Origin: Nitrospirota bacterium | GTDB taxonomy: Bacteria; Nitrospirota; Nitrospiria; Nitrospirales; UBA8639 | Assembly: GCA_029865515.1 (NCBI GenBank) | Contig: JAOUGQ010000011.1 | Coordinates: 1 to 24,824 of the forward strand | Direction of reading: 5' to 3' | DNA: 24,824 nucleotides | In this document: positions 24,800-24,824 of the stretch, one piece after another | Numbering within the stretch: the first letter of the stretch is position 1 | How the letters are laid out: every line of letters starts with the position of its first letter | Translations under genes and position numbers: made by a program | The notes under the pieces: model-generated | Databases searched by the model: none | What the model saw: only the letters and a program-made list of their open reading frames with translations | What the model was told of the DNA's origin: nothing

Positions 24800-24824
24800 T
24801 CTGCAGACAGGATGGATGTCCGGG

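Overview
The window is most consistent with a Gram-negative bacterium, probably of the Nitrospirota (Nitrospira-like). I infer this from the overall character of the proteins, an outer-membrane siderophore-type porin, a MurE with the DNPR signature of meso-diaminopimelate-adding enzymes, and a division cluster that ends in ftsQ-ftsA-ftsZ followed by ylm-type genes and divIVA. The taxonomic call is an inference. No rRNA, tRNA, CRISPR array or insertion sequence was seen.

Layout. (1) Positions 1-1140, minus strand: the start of a sensor histidine kinase and its OmpR-type response regulator. These diverge from an LbtU-like outer-membrane porin on the plus strand (1398-2570). (2) Positions 2571-4343: a small accessory patch. 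It holds a 156-residue protein with a discoidin-like look, a possible 50-residue ORF, two direct copies (about 214 bp, roughly 90% identical in the core) of a hairpin-bearing intergenic repeat, and between them a VapB-like antitoxin whose PIN-type toxin is reduced to a 15-residue stub. (3) Positions 4344-24799, all on the minus strand: one long division and cell-wall (dcw) array. In transcription order it is ftsI, murE, murF, mraY, murD, ftsW, murG, a 343-bp spacer, murC, murB, ddl, ftsQ, ftsA, ftsZ, pgeF, yggS, yggT, divIVA and a serine beta-lactamase-fold hydrolase. The upstream part of the cluster (mraZ, rsmH, ftsL in other genomes) would lie beyond the right edge.

Function. MurB, C, D, E, F and Ddl build the UDP-MurNAc-pentapeptide. 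MraY and MurG turn it into lipid II. FtsW and FtsI polymerise and crosslink it at the septum. FtsQ, FtsA and FtsZ form the divisome scaffold. PgeF edits mis-made precursors. YggS, YggT and DivIVA match the ylmD-ylmE-ylmG-divIVA block known from Gram-positive bacteria, here without sepF. Most genes are separated by 0-40 bp or overlap, which suggests cotranscription and translational coupling. The main break is the murG-murC spacer, which carries nested palindromes and a possible promoter.

The most unusual points are the repeat pair and its hairpins around a decayed toxin-antitoxin module, a chain of two tiny ORFs linking ftsA to ftsZ, two tandem C-terminal-peptide-like motifs in FtsZ, and the structured murG-murC spacer. 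No clearly new multi-gene system was recognised.
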